From: Salvia splendens
Taxonomy: Eukaryota; Streptophyta; Magnoliopsida; Lamiales; Lamiaceae
Direction: 5' to 3'
DNA: 64,000 bases
Assembly: GCF_004379255.2 (NCBI RefSeq)
Contig: NW_024598547.1
Location: 20,670 to 84,669 of the forward strand
Position 1 is the first letter of the stretch. Each line of letters starts with the position of its first letter. Shown one piece after another: positions 32,567 to 43,503 of this stretch. Both the position numbers and the translations under genes were made by a program. Below the pieces are notes generated by a model. It saw only the letters and a list, made by a program, of their open reading frames with translations. It made no database searches and was not told the origin of the DNA.

Positions 32567-34188
32567 AGGGGAGCGTTATTCTCCTTTTCACATCTTAGAT
32601 CCTTTTTCCTTCTTAATATTACGCGTTAGATCTAAGGCATCAACGGATCAGATTGATTCTATAAAACTGGTTCCGTGTTGCATTATAGAAGGTGGTTGTA
32701 TGCATTACAGGGTTATTATTGACATTTGATGGAAAAGTAACTGCCACATTTTGGTATCTGCGAATAATGCACCACATGGTCACGAGTAATGCATATAATT
32801 GACTATATAATGCACAATATGTGAACTGCAATGCATACGAATAAGATGTACCATGTTATGATGTCTGGACACACGTTTCTTGTTTCCCCTAAGGGTTTAA
32901 TAAGCTTAGGGGCTAGGGTATAGTACGTAGACACGTATGTAATCTTCACATGGTAACGAGTAATCGATATAATTGACTATATAATGCACAATTTGTGAAC
33001 TGCAATGCATACGAACAAGATGTGTTGTGTTATGATGTTTGACACACGTTTCTTGTTTCCCCTAAGGGTTTAATAAACTTAGGGGCTAGGGTATAGTACG
33101 TACGCATTAATAACAAATTATAAAACGATACGAATAATTCACCAAATTGTCACGAGTAATGGATGTTATTAACTATATAATGCACAATATGTGAACTGCA
33201 ATGCATACGAATAAGATGTACCATGTTATGATGTTTGACACACGTTTCTTGTTTCCCCTAAGGGTTTAATAAGCTTAGGGGCTAGGGTATAGTACGTAGA
33301 CATTACTAACAAATTGTTGTTATTGGAATATACGTATGTGCATTATTTGGTTTAGGTAGTGCATTATGTAGCTGTTAATTGTCATTATCTTAGTATATTA
33401 TGCATTATTAGAGGTATTGTGTATATGGGTTAATCAACGGATTGAAGATTACATACGTGCATTTAGTAATGTCTACGTACTATACCCTAGCCCCTAAGCT
33501 TATTAAACCCTTAGGGGAAACAAGAAACGTGTGTCAAACATCATAACATGGTACATCTTATTCGTATGCATTGCAGTTCACATATTGTGCATTATATAGT
33601 TAATAACATCCATTACTCGTGACAATTTGGTGAATTATTCGTATCGTTTTATAATTTGTTATTAATGCGTACGTACTATACCCTAGCCCCTAAGCTTATT
33701 AAACCCTTAGGGGAAACAAGAAACGTGTGTCAAACATCATAACACAACACATCTTGTTCGTATGCATTGCAGTTCACAAATTGTGCATTATATAGTCAAT
33801 TATATCCATTACTCGTTACCATGTGAAGATTACATACATGTCTACGTACTATACCCTAGCCCCTAAGCTTATTAAACCCTTAGGGAAACAAGAAACGTGT
33901 GTCAAACATCATAACACAACACATCTTGTTCGTATGCATTGCAGTTCACATATTGTGCATTATATAGGCAATTATATGCATTACTCGTGACCATGTGGTG
34001 CATTATTCGTAGCGGTTTCCAGCCATTATTAGATTACTATTGTACCCTCATAATGCACAAAATAGGACAAATAATGCAACACGAGATTAATTACCCAATG
34101 TTGATCTTGACCGTCCATTTCTCTAATCTAATGGCTGATATTAAGAAGGAAAAAGGAGGAAATATAGGAAAAGGAAATGAATACATCC

Positions 34189-34191
<3 letters not shown>
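32567..34191. mobile_element. 1.6-kb TA-flanked foldback element, AGGGGAGCGTTATT family
   Basis: The ends AGGGGAGCGTTATT and GAATACATCCCT equal those of the element at 12623-12942, with the same CTTAGATCC.../AAGAAGGAAAAAGGAGG subterminal blocks, again between TA tracts. The interior is a huge inverted repeat (separate entry). GCATTAT words are frequent in both members. No transposase is present. Confidence 0.8.
32757..34015. repeat. Long inverted repeat, arms of about 555 bp with a 155-bp loop
   Basis: The left arm (about 32757-33312) and right arm (about 33468-34015) are near-perfect reverse complements. Each arm is itself three direct copies of a 170-195 bp unit containing CACACGTTTCTTGTTTCCCC and TTAGGGGCTAGGGTATAGTACG. 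The loop lies around 33390. A transcript through it would form a double-stranded RNA more than 500 bp long. Confidence 0.93.

Positions 34192-34219
<28 letters not shown>
34192..34219. repeat. (TA)n microsatellite
   Basis: TA run shared by the two neighbouring inverted-repeat elements. Confidence 0.9.
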
Positions 34220-34224
<5 letters not shown>

Positions 34225-34480
34225 TGCGTTAGTGTGCTGACTAATTTACAGTAATAACTAATAACTTTCAATTCTGTGTATTAAAATTATCAACACAAAG
34301 ACATAATTATATCAATACAATATGTAAATTTAAATACCAATACAAAGATATAATTTATCAACACAAGAAAGATTGATAAATTTATGCCTTTGTGTTTATA
34401 TTTTTAACATACAAAATTGTTATTTAGTTATTAATTATTACTGTAAAAAGTTAGTATTTGATCACACCTATATATGTATA
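34220..34480. mobile_element. 260-bp TA-flanked MITE, almost fully palindromic
   Basis: The left block (GACTAATTTACAGTAATAAC, TTCTGTGTATTAAAATTATC, ACACAAAGACATAA) is repeated inverted to the right end (TTATTACTGTAAAAAGTTAG...GATCACACCTATA). TA tracts border both ends. Confidence 0.8.
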
Positions 34481-34710
34481 TATAATATATATATATATAT
34501 ATGATGAGAAATTTCACACGGCAGCAATGATTGTTATTCAAGAAACGTGAATTGGTGATGAATCAAGAGACTCTACCTTGCATGCTCATCTCCAATAATA
34601 CTATCACAAATAATTTTGATGCGATCATATGTCAATTATCAATGTCACTATAAGTCTTGTGTGACTTCAGTCTTCCACTTTTAAATTAATGACGCGTTTG
34701 ATAACTAGTA

Positions 34711-34967
34711 TTCCCTCTAACCACAATTAGGAGTCCCATTTTTTATTTCGGTACGTCCACAAATAGGAATTCCGCGTCCTTTTTACTAAGTACTCCTAAT
34801 AAGCTCCACATTTCACTAACTCAGTCTTCTTACATTTCATTTAAAATCATACGTATATACAAATGAGATTAATATTTCACCTAACATTTTTCCGTCCACG
34901 TTTCTTAACAATTTTTTAAAATTCACGCCGAAAGGAAATGTAATTTCTAATCATGAATGAAGAGAGT
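34711..34967. mobile_element. Diverged Stowaway-like MITE
   Basis: The left TTCCCTCTAACCACAATTAGGA and the right complement CTCTCTTCATTCATGATTAG are imperfect inverted repeats, with TA at the left edge and the inner CACGCCGAAAGG typical of worn Stowaway copies. Confidence 0.55.
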
Positions 34968-35039
34968 ACTACAACGTAATAAATCTAAGTTAGCTCTTAT
35001 TTGGTTTTTACTATGAGCTTGGTATACATATTAGTCTTA

Positions 35040-35200
35040 GGTGGTGTTCGATTTCATAGATAAAATAATACCAACATATAATCTAGGATTGAGTAGTGAA
35101 ACTATTTTAGTCATAGATGATTAGCTATGACTAATTATCCTATGATTATCGATCTAGGATTGAATTATGAGATTGAATCTCGTGAACCAAACACACCACG
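35040..35200. mobile_element. Small MITE in the upstream region of the cytochrome b561 gene
   Basis: GGTGGTGTTCGATTTCATAG and the complement of the right end, CGTGGTGTGTTTGGTTCACG, form imperfect inverted repeats. The interior repeats TAATCTAGGATTGA/ATCTAGGATTGA in both halves. It ends about 235 bp before the TATA box. Confidence 0.5.
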
Positions 35201-35434
35201 TTGTTCTTACCACCATATTTACCAAAGTACTGCTTTATTGCGTGTCGCTGATCTTCCAAATTAAACTATGAAAATGGGTGGTTGGAGTTAGACCTAAACA
35301 AGGGTGGTTGTAAACTAAAACAAATTAGGATACCAAATATTGGCAGATGCAATTATCTCAATAAAACAGCACCAATTATTTCGTCACACTTCCTTTACCA
35401 AACTGTAACTACTCTTGTCCCACCATTCTCCTTT

Positions 35435-35441
35435 TATAAAA
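35435..35441 (+). promoter_or_regulatory. TATA box of the cytochrome b561/DOMON gene
   Basis: TATAAAA lies 107 bases before the ATG, with a C/T/A-rich leader rich in CAAACTC repeats after it, as expected for a plant promoter and 5' UTR. Confidence 0.65.
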
Positions 35442-35547
35442 ACTCCTCTCCCTCCATTCCAAAACCACCTTCATCAAACTCAAACTCAAACTCATCTCTT
35501 CAATTCTCACAAATTCAACAACATAAAACCAAAAATATCATTCCTAA

Positions 35548-36866
35548 ATGATGTTGACGATCCTCTCTTTCATCCTCCTATTCTCTCTCCACATCTACTC
35601 CTCCCACGCCCAATCATGCGCCACCCATAACTTCACCGGCAACCGGATATTCAGCCACTGCTCCGATCTCCCTAATCTCAACTCCTTCCTCCACTGGAAC
35701 TACGACGACTCCGCCAAGACCGTCCAAATCGGGTACCGCCACACGGGTGGCGGCCACGAGATGGGTGGCGTGGGCGATCAACCCCACCGGGAGAGGGATG
35801 GTCGGTGCGCAAGCGCTCGTGGCGTTCCGGAAATCGGACGGCACCATGAGGGCATACACGTCGCCGGTGAGCAGCTACCAGACTCAGCTGGCCGAGGGGG
35901 ATTTGAGCTTCCCAGTTTCCGACCTGTCGGCGACCTATGCCGGAAATGAGTACACCATCTTTGCCACGCTCAAGCTCGATAATCTCACATCCACGGTGAA
36001 TCAAGTGTGGCAGGAAGGCCCCCTCTCTGGGGATTCTCCAGCGAGGCATCCCACCACCGGCGCCAATGTTCAGTCCACTGGGAACTTGAATCTTTTATCT
36101 GGACAGACGGGAGGGACGACGACCGGATCAGTCGACTCGAGGACTAAAAAGAAGAATGTGAGTTTTTTTAAGTCAAAAACTGATATTAATGTATTTACAA
36201 ACTATACGGTACAACGTTCTTGTTTTAAGAAGAGTTCTTAAATGAACCATCTCCTTTATGTATCTTGACCTTAAACTTGAAACGATGCAGATTCACGGAG
36301 TGCTGAATTCAGTCAGTTGGGGAATACTACTGCCAATCGGGGCTATCACAGCAAGGTACCTGAAAGTATTCCCGGCAGCTGATCCAGCGTGGTTTTACCT
36401 ACACGCCCTTTTCCAGAGCTCGGCCTACATCACTGGAGTCGCAGGCTGGGCCACCGGCCTCCAGCTCGGTAGCCAGTCTGCCGGAATCACATACACGGCC
36501 CACAGGATCATCGGCATTGTCATCTTCTGCCTCGCAACCCTTCAAGTCTCTGCTCTGTTTCTGAGGCCCAAGAAGGAGCACAAATGGAGACTCTATTGGA
36601 ACATCTACCACCACTTCAGTGGATACTCAGTTATAGTCCTCAGCATCGTCAACATTTTCAAGGGCTTTGACATCCTACACCCCGATCAGAAATGGAGGAG
36701 ATCCTACGTTGGGGTCCTGATCGGTCTGGCTGCTCTCGCTGCCATTCTTGAGGTCTACACATGGTATGTCGTCTTAAAGAGGAAGAAGTCGAGCCACCCC
36801 GACAAGATTTCCAATGGAAACAATGGCTATAATGGATATGGTGCAGGTGATCAAGATAGAGTATGA
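35548..36866 (+). CDS. Cytochrome b561 and DOMON domain-containing protein (AIR12/At3g25290-like), one frameshift
   Basis: This family has a secreted DOMON heme domain fused to a membrane cytochrome b561 core and moves electrons across the plasma membrane, typically from ascorbate. Exon 1 (35548-36157) gives a signal peptide (MMLTILSFILLFSLHIYSSHA), then DOMON (CATHNFTGN, FLHWNYDD, RWVAWAINPTGRGMVGAQAL, NEYTIFATLKL). A 133-bp GT-AG intron follows in phase 0. Exon 2 (36291-36866) starts IHGVLNSVSWGILLPIGAI and has the membrane helices with candidate heme histidines (YLHALF, YTAHRIIG, NIYHHFSGY). Exon 1 contains one extra base in the GGGTGG run at 35745-35750: the frame switches between GYRHTG and AATRWVAWAIN. 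Without it the product would be about 394 aa, the usual family size. Either a recent mutation or a sequence error. Confidence 0.85.
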
Positions 36867-37252
36867 AGGATAGGTTAATGTTTGTTCTGTTTTGCTCTTG
36901 TTGGTTTTGGTAGCCAACTTTTGATGTTTCCATGATTTTCTACTCTGTCTTTAGTTTTTTATTTAGATTTCTGTTGGATAGTTATATATGTTCATTATTT
37001 ATTTGGTCATTTGGTGCTAATACATGATTTTATTCTCTTCCCCACTTTCTCAATTTTCACAAGTACAAAAAACACAGAACATATTAGAACTTCGCAACAA
37101 GGAATTCTTCCATAACAGAAAGTATATAAGTTTTGTATAAAATGTAAAAATAGTATGGGTGTAAGCCTCATCCAATAGGAAGAATAAGCAAGCAAGTAAA
37201 TGATATTGGTGCTACAGAGGTGTGGTGTGACAAGAAACTCAACTGGCCATCT
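36867..37252. other. Convergent 3' region
   Basis: Only 386 bp separate the stop codons of two genes facing each other, so their 3' UTRs probably lie close or overlap. No other feature is visible. Confidence 0.6.
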
Positions 37253-39866
37253 CTATTCTGATTGTTTCAGAGCATCAACAAATGCATCCTTTAGAAAACC
37301 ATTTGAAGCTGCTACACGTTGAGCAGTGATGTCGAACTCCTTGCCGGTGCTGTTGAAGAATGAAAGCATATGATTATTTTGGGATAAGAGAAACTTCATG
37401 ACCCCATTTTTCACGACCTAAAAGTTTGTTTTTTTGGGTATATTGCTATTATGCATCCAATTTATACTTAATTTTTTGTGTTGTCGTATGAACTTTCCGG
37501 TTCATGTTGGCTGCTATCTAGTGCCACTTCCGGCAAAATATGTGCGAATATTCCTAGCATATTTTGCGGGTGGTGGCTCTAGAAGGCAACTTAAAAAACA
37601 TGTATAGTTCTGTTGGATGGTCGTAAACAATTCACTATTGATTTGAAGGAGTTTGAAGGCTCGTCACTTACGGATCAAATACATGCCCTCCAGCTTCAGT
37701 AAGAATTACAGCTCCAGCTGCTACATCCCTGAAAAGATATAACCGACGTTTAGTTGTTCCTTGGAAAAATATTAATTTTTATATAAAAATGTAAAATCTT
37801 ACCAGGGCCCACCAAAACCTACTTCATAGAACAGATCAAGCCTTCCACATGCAATTCCACAGAGATTTAAGGCACAAGAGCCACTCATCCGAAGTGACCG
37901 AACCTGATTAAGAGAAAACCCAAGTCATGTGTTTAAGCTATCTATCAGAATTACAGAAACAATTACTAAAAATCATCATCAAAACTCACAAGACCGCCAA
38001 TAGTGAGCTTACCTTGAAGAGTAAGCTATTGATCCTATTTGTGGATGCATCCAAGGTGGCCTTGTCACGCTTGGTACCCGCCTGCCATTATAATATAGAC
38101 AAATTTGATGAGGTTCTAACAAGCAGAAGTACCTAAACAAATACTCGATGAAGCGAATAAGTGAGAGAATCCAGCAAGTAAAGAAGAATGAGGATGGAAC
38201 AGCTTCCGAGTGATTCATAATCCCTTCACTAAATAATTGAGTACACGGAGTATTTCAGTCTGTCAACATTCACTATTCTGCAATATGTATAGCTAAGTAC
38301 CTCTGTTGCAAGTAGAGACTTTACGAGCTCAGTTTGTGAAGACGCTGAATTTTCAAAATACAATATCAGTGATCACATTGAAATTCATGTTCTTAAAAAT
38401 TATCTACAAGGAGAATTGACTTACCCTTAATAGATTTTCCGTTGAGGAAAGCACCTTTTCCATGAATTGCAGTGAAAAGCTGAACATCAGAACGTAAAGC
38501 ACAGTAAATAAAAATTCTGTTGAAACAGCAATGCATGCCATATATATTCTTATACCAACAGGTGGTAGTGGCTAGAATGACTAGATCGGGGTAATGACAC
38601 TTTCGACCTTGCATAATTCAGTATATCTAGATAACACGAACACTACAAGGAGTAGGAATACAATACTTTGAGCGTGACGAGAATAGCTCTAATTGGAAGT
38701 ATATAAGAACTTCTCATACTATTATCAATTCAACAACAAGTCAAGATATACAATATGATCATTAACAGAAGTTGACCTCTACTACTAGTGCTTAGCAGCT
38801 GTACAAATTTACCTCATCCATTATCGGGTTGTAGACGACACCCACTTTAGGAATTCGTCCGATTGTGAGTCCAATAGATACACATACAAATGGGAACCTG
38901 CAATCAACTATCAGCCTCAATTAACTACTATAATCAGGAATATGAGAAACTTCCCTCAAAACAGATGAAATAGATATGGCACTTGCCCATGGACAAAGTT
39001 AGTCGTTCCATCCAGAGGATCAACGATCCAAGTTGGTTCATCCGTCAATTCAGTCACTCCACAGGCAGCAGTTGTTTCTTCCCCAATGAACTAAAGATGA
39101 ACAACAATAATGAAGAAGATTCAACATCAATCCAACAAAGGAAGCAAAACCAAAAGACGGTTCACCTTGTGGTCAGGATATTGCTGTTTTAGCGAACTGA
39201 ATATGAGTTCTTCGCATGCCTTGTCAGTCTCCGTGACCAAATCCACCTACATACATAGAAAGAAATGGATGACTGACAGAAACCTGAATATAGGAAACCT
39301 TAGAAGCTAACATTAGAGCCCAAGCTCATTGTATTCCCATCCACATTTGTAGCATTCAAACAATACTTGCCAAACATATCTTCTTCTAAATAAAATTTTT
39401 GCTCAAATGTCCCCATTCTAAAATTATAGCTTTTCATGAAGCAGATTATGCATTCCCAATTCAAAGAATTGATTGCAAGATAGTAACAGATTATTCAAGA
39501 TCCATCAATTTTATCCACGAAATCAAAGAAACAACTTCACAAACTTGCCAAAAATGAGTTAAATCATTAAAAAAACGAATATTTTACCAGGCCTTTGTGC
39601 TCAACAAGCTTGGTCTCATAGAAGCCACGACGAATAATCTGCAATCCAGTTGATTGAGAATCAAATTCATAAGAAATTAGATTACAGAAACTCACCTCTC
39701 CAGCTTTCTTGGCAGCTTCCACCGCCTGGGCCAAGAAATCCTCAACCGAACCTGAAATCCGATAAACTATCAGCAAATGTATGGAAATTCACAGAGAGAT
39801 AGATACATTGTGCACATAATTGAGTGCGCGAGGGGAAATGATAGGAGTCGCGCCTTTTTCCGCCAT
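37253..39866 (-). CDS. VTC4: Inositol monophosphatase / L-galactose-1-phosphate phosphatase, 12 exons, 270 aa
   Basis: This Mg-dependent phosphatase releases phosphate from L-galactose-1-P (ascorbate synthesis) and myo-inositol-1-P. Exons on the minus strand are 39866-39854, 39751-39696, 39638-39588, 39246-39166, 39090-38987, 38897-38813, 38479-38425, 38344-38301, 38081-38013, 37903-37803, 37728-37672 and 37349-37253. They sum to 813 nt with every junction in phase. Catalytic motifs are intact: [21 protein letters not shown] (motif 1) and GGPWDVAAG (motif 2), plus [20 protein letters not shown] near the N end. Two introns have GC instead of GT donors: the one after a 13-base first exon (MAEK+G) and the one after exon 5 (GG|GCAAGT). 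The length equals that of plant VTC4 proteins. The symbol is by family resemblance. Confidence 0.93.
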
Positions 39867-40468
39867 TTTTGTTTTTCTTTGAGGATTGGGAAAATGAAAA
39901 ATTTGGTGGTTGGAGCTTCTTCTATTTCCACTTTTAGCCGATGACTGAAGCTAATTTTTTATGTGGAAAAGGAAAACAGAGAGAGACAGATTTATACAAC
40001 AAATTTTAATTTCTGAAATAACAAATTTAATATTTACTATAGATCAGTGACTTTATTAAATCTTTTTTTCTAAGATATTTACTACACACTAAATATTACT
40101 CACTTTACTAAGTTGATGATTTTTGCAGCAACTTTGAAAAATACCAAATATTTTTGCATGTGATTTTATAGACTAATACCATTTAATAATTTATTCAATT
40201 TTGATACCATCCTCCTACGGAAATTATTCACCTCAAACCAATTATTAATAGGAACGTGTAAAATATTGGCTTGATTCTCAATTGATAAAATAATAGATTG
40301 GTCTTTGATTATCAGTAATAAATTTGAAGTGATAAAATACAGGTCATTTTGAAGTTGGCAAATGAACCTCTATACACGGAATATGCCAATATCCTAGTTT
40401 TATATTCGAATCTAAGCATTATTTTTATTCATTTATTGATTCGAATCAATTTCTAAAATTCTCGTGAC
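39867..40468 (-). promoter_or_regulatory. Upstream region of the phosphatase gene
   Basis: About 600 bp of AT-rich DNA lies between the start codon and the copia insertion. No clear TATA box was pinned down, and nothing else is recognised. Confidence 0.4.
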
Positions 40469-40473
40469 TTCCA

Positions 40474-41256
40474 TGTAGGAATATTTATATTCCTATATGT
40501 GACCTATGTAGATATTGGTTTAATATTAAAGTTCAAGTTCATACTTAAAGTTGGATTCTAATATAAAAAACGATACCGTGATGGATGGTTTCGATTAAAG
40601 AGTTAGAATCGGGTGTATTGATAACCCTCCTCTCTTGCCTAAATAATTATGGGATAAAACGTGTATATGATTGTGGAGTATATAAATATATACAGTAAAG
40701 TTATATACAAGAATATATATATATATATATCATAATGATTGCATATATATGTTATATATATACATGTCACGTAATATATATATTTATGTGTGAGGTAATG
40801 ATTATATATATATATAGTAATGATTGCATGTATATATATATATATATATGAATGAAAGGTGCAGCACGTAAATTTATGTGTGTAGTAGCGGTTGTGACAT
40901 GTCTCTTCATAAAGGACACGTCCTTTGCTGAATAGATGCATAGTATTTATATATACGAGAATATTTACACCCACGATATATACGAAAAGAATTACAGAAA
41001 GATGTATGTACACATAAAAGATCCAGATTCTTTATCCATAAAAAAAAAAAGAATCAGCAAAGGGAAGGCCAAAGAGGGGAAAACATCAACCGCGGCTTTT
41101 AGGGGAAACATCAACTCGTGGAATTCCACCCTACATCAAATATGAGCTATGGATGGAGGTTGGTGAATCATCTCTTGTATGTGTTATGTGTTTGGTTGAA
41201 TTAATACGAATCTAGAATGTGATTTCGGTATAGAGATCGGTAAAGAATGGCTTACA
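40474..41256 (+). repeat. 5' LTR of the copia element
   Basis: It starts TGTAGGAATATTTATATTCC and ends GGCTTACA. It contains several (TA)n tracts and the word GACATGTCTCTTCATAAAGG. An inverted fragment of the same family lies at 61895-62070. Confidence 0.95.
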
Positions 41257-41258
41257 GT

Positions 41259-41270
41259 TGGTATCAGAGC
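41259..41270 (+). other. Primer-binding site, initiator-tRNA-Met type
   Basis: TGGTATCAGAGC, the standard copia site complementary to the 3' end of tRNA-iMet, two bases after the LTR. Confidence 0.95.
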
Positions 41271-41430
41271 CAATCTAGATTTGGTTAATTCACCATTTTA
41301 AGTGTTCAAAATTGAAATATGAATGTCATTGTTTCATTTTGATGTTATTTGATTCCGCTGCGCATTGGGTGATTGTTTCATGAAATGTTGAAACATGAAA
41401 ATCGAAGGGAGAAAACGAGTACAGAGAAAA

Positions 41431-41688
41431 CGCCCGATCGGGCGTTTCAAACGCCCGACCCGGGCATTTTCAAAAGAAACGTCGGTTGATGAACGCCCGG
41501 TCGGGCGATTACAGTTATTCAAAACGCCCGACCGGGCGAACTTTCTGGAGTCGACGATGCATGGCGTTAGAACGCCCGGCCGGGCGTTTAGACGGAACAA
41601 AAACGCCCGACCGGGCGAACTCTCTGGACTCACCTATGCCAAATGCCCGGTCGGGCATTTAGAAGGTATAAAATCGCCCGACCGGGCA
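41431..41688. repeat. Array of eight GC-rich palindromes in the copia leader
   Basis: Units CGCCCGATCGGGCG, CGCCCGACCGGGCG, CGCCCGGCCGGGCG and close variants start at 41431, 41452, 41494, 41525, 41573, 41604, 41644 and 41675. The last six form three dimers spaced exactly 31 bp, and each dimer is followed by AAC-TCTCTGGA or AAC-TTTCTGGA. The array sits between the primer site and gag. Confidence 0.95.
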
Positions 41689-42189
41689 AACTCTCTGGAA
41701 TTTCCGAGTGTGTTATTTTTTAATCCTTTTAATATGCATGTTAATGTTATATAACTTGTTAATCACCAAAGTGGTCTTGTTATATGATATTATGATTATG
41801 GAAAAAGATGAAAGGTTATTTATTGATCATGATTAAAGGATGCTAAATGACATGAAAATTGATTGATCAATAACTTTATTATCTATATACTTGGAGATCA
41901 CCCAAAGGTGGATCATTGTATATGAGTTAATAAAACGAAAAGGATCAATTTTGTCTACAGTATCACATGTAGTATGTATACCCAAAGGCAACATGCTTAT
42001 TTGATATGTGTATGATGTGATTGATCATTAAAGTATATTCTAGCATCAAATGAAAGTATGTGTGTTTAAGTATTACCCAAAGGTTGCTTGAATGCATGTT
42101 GTTTAAAGTTTATTACAGTTATCTGAATCTGTGTTAAAGTCTCAAAGCACTAATAGAAAACATGTATAAATGTTGTAGCCTCATAAAAT

Positions 42190-42984
42190 ATGTATGCATC
42201 TGCAAACTCTGTCGTTAAGTTCAACGGGCAGAACTATGGTGAATGGTCAGAGCAGATCCGGTTTTCACTGGGTGTTATGGTGCTTGACCATGCCATACTT
42301 ACGGAAGATGAACCCTTAGCCATTACAGAAGAGAGCTTCGAAACGTAACAGTCTCGATATGAGACTTGGGAGCACTCTAACAGGCTAAGTCTCAATCTTA
42401 TGAAGATGACGATGGCAGAAAGTTTCAAGCCATCCATGCCTAAGACAGAGAATGCGAGGGAATTCATAGAAAAGATGAAGGAGTGTTCACAATCTGAATT
42501 GGCTGATAAGTCAATTGTAGGGAGCTTAATGAATGAGCTCACTACAAGAAAGTTTGACTGGTCTCAACCTATTCACAAGCATGTAACACACATGTCAAAC
42601 TTGACAGCAAGGCTCTCGACCTTGGGAATGAAGGTTCACGAACAGTTCTTGGTTCAATTCATCACAAACTCTCTTCCTAATGAATTTAGCCAGTTCCAGG
42701 TGAATTATAACACCATAAAAGATAAATGGGACCTTAGAGAACTAAAGGCCATGTTAGTTCAAGAGGAAGGGAGACTAAAGAAGATAAATGGCCAAGTAGT
42801 GAATCTAATAGGTCATGGAGGAACAAGCACCAGTAAGGGTAAATCAAGTAAGAAGGACAAATGTAATGATTCTTCTTTTCTGATAGGCCTCGAAAAGAAA
42901 ATCCAGAAGGAAATGAAGTGTTTCTTCTGTGGAGAAACGGAACACTTCAAGAAGGATTGGCCGAAAAGAAAAGGCATGGTTTGA
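42190..42984 (+). pseudogene. copia gag (UBN2-type) with in-frame stop and altered zinc knuckle
   Basis: From the ATG at 42190 the frame reads MYASANSVVKFNGQNYGEW, then meets TAA at about 42347. The same frame continues (MKMTMAESFKPS at 42400) through KMKECSQSELADKSIVGSLM and LTTRKFDWSQPIHKHVTHM, typical of copia gag, to the knuckle CFFCGETEHFKKDW, in which the fourth metal ligand is Trp instead of Cys. It ends at 42984. Confidence 0.85.
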
Positions 42985-43503
42985 TAAGAAAAGTAAACAT
43001 AACATTTTCGTTTGCTTTGAATCAAATCTTAATGAAGTGCCTGATAATACTTGGTGGTTAGATGCTGGTGCTACTACTTATGTGTCTCATATTGAACATA
43101 GATTTAAAGTTAAGATTGTAAAAGTGTATTTACATTGTACAGAAATGATTACTTCTATGGAAGTGGTACATTGTTTGATTCACTCTACAGTTTCAATCTT
43201 GATGCAAAATTTTCTGAATCCTTGTTTAAAATTGAAAGTAGAGGCATAAAACGTAGTATGTCAAGTGAATGTTCGGCTTACTTGTGGCATCAAAGACTAG
43301 GTCACATATCCAAAGAAAGGATAATGAGGTTGGTAAAGAATGATATTCTTCCTCAATTGGACTTTAGTGATCTAGATATGTGTATCGATTGCATAAAGGG
43401 GAAGCAAACTAAACACATAGTAAAGAAATCGGCCACAAGGAGTTCTCAACTTCTTGAGTTAATTCATACTGATATATGTGGTCTTTTTGATGCACCTTCG
43501 TGA
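42929..43503 (+). pseudogene. copia pol: protease and GAG-pre-integrase part
   Basis: WWLDAGATTYVSH is the protease active-site region with Ala in place of the usual Thr or Ser of D-(T/S)-G-A. After a shift, LWHQRLGHISKERIMRLVK is the GAG-pre-integrase zinc region and QLLELIHTDICG holds the first integrase Asp. TGA at 43501 interrupts the frame. Confidence 0.85.

Noticed and set aside
40639..41013. Tyr/Ile-rich ORF in the copia LTR
   Set aside because: Produced by TA dinucleotide tracts read in frame.
41431..41688. Possible CRISPR-like array
   Set aside because: Repeats are short palindromes with unequal linkers inside a plant retrotransposon leader. There are no cas genes and the genome is eukaryotic.
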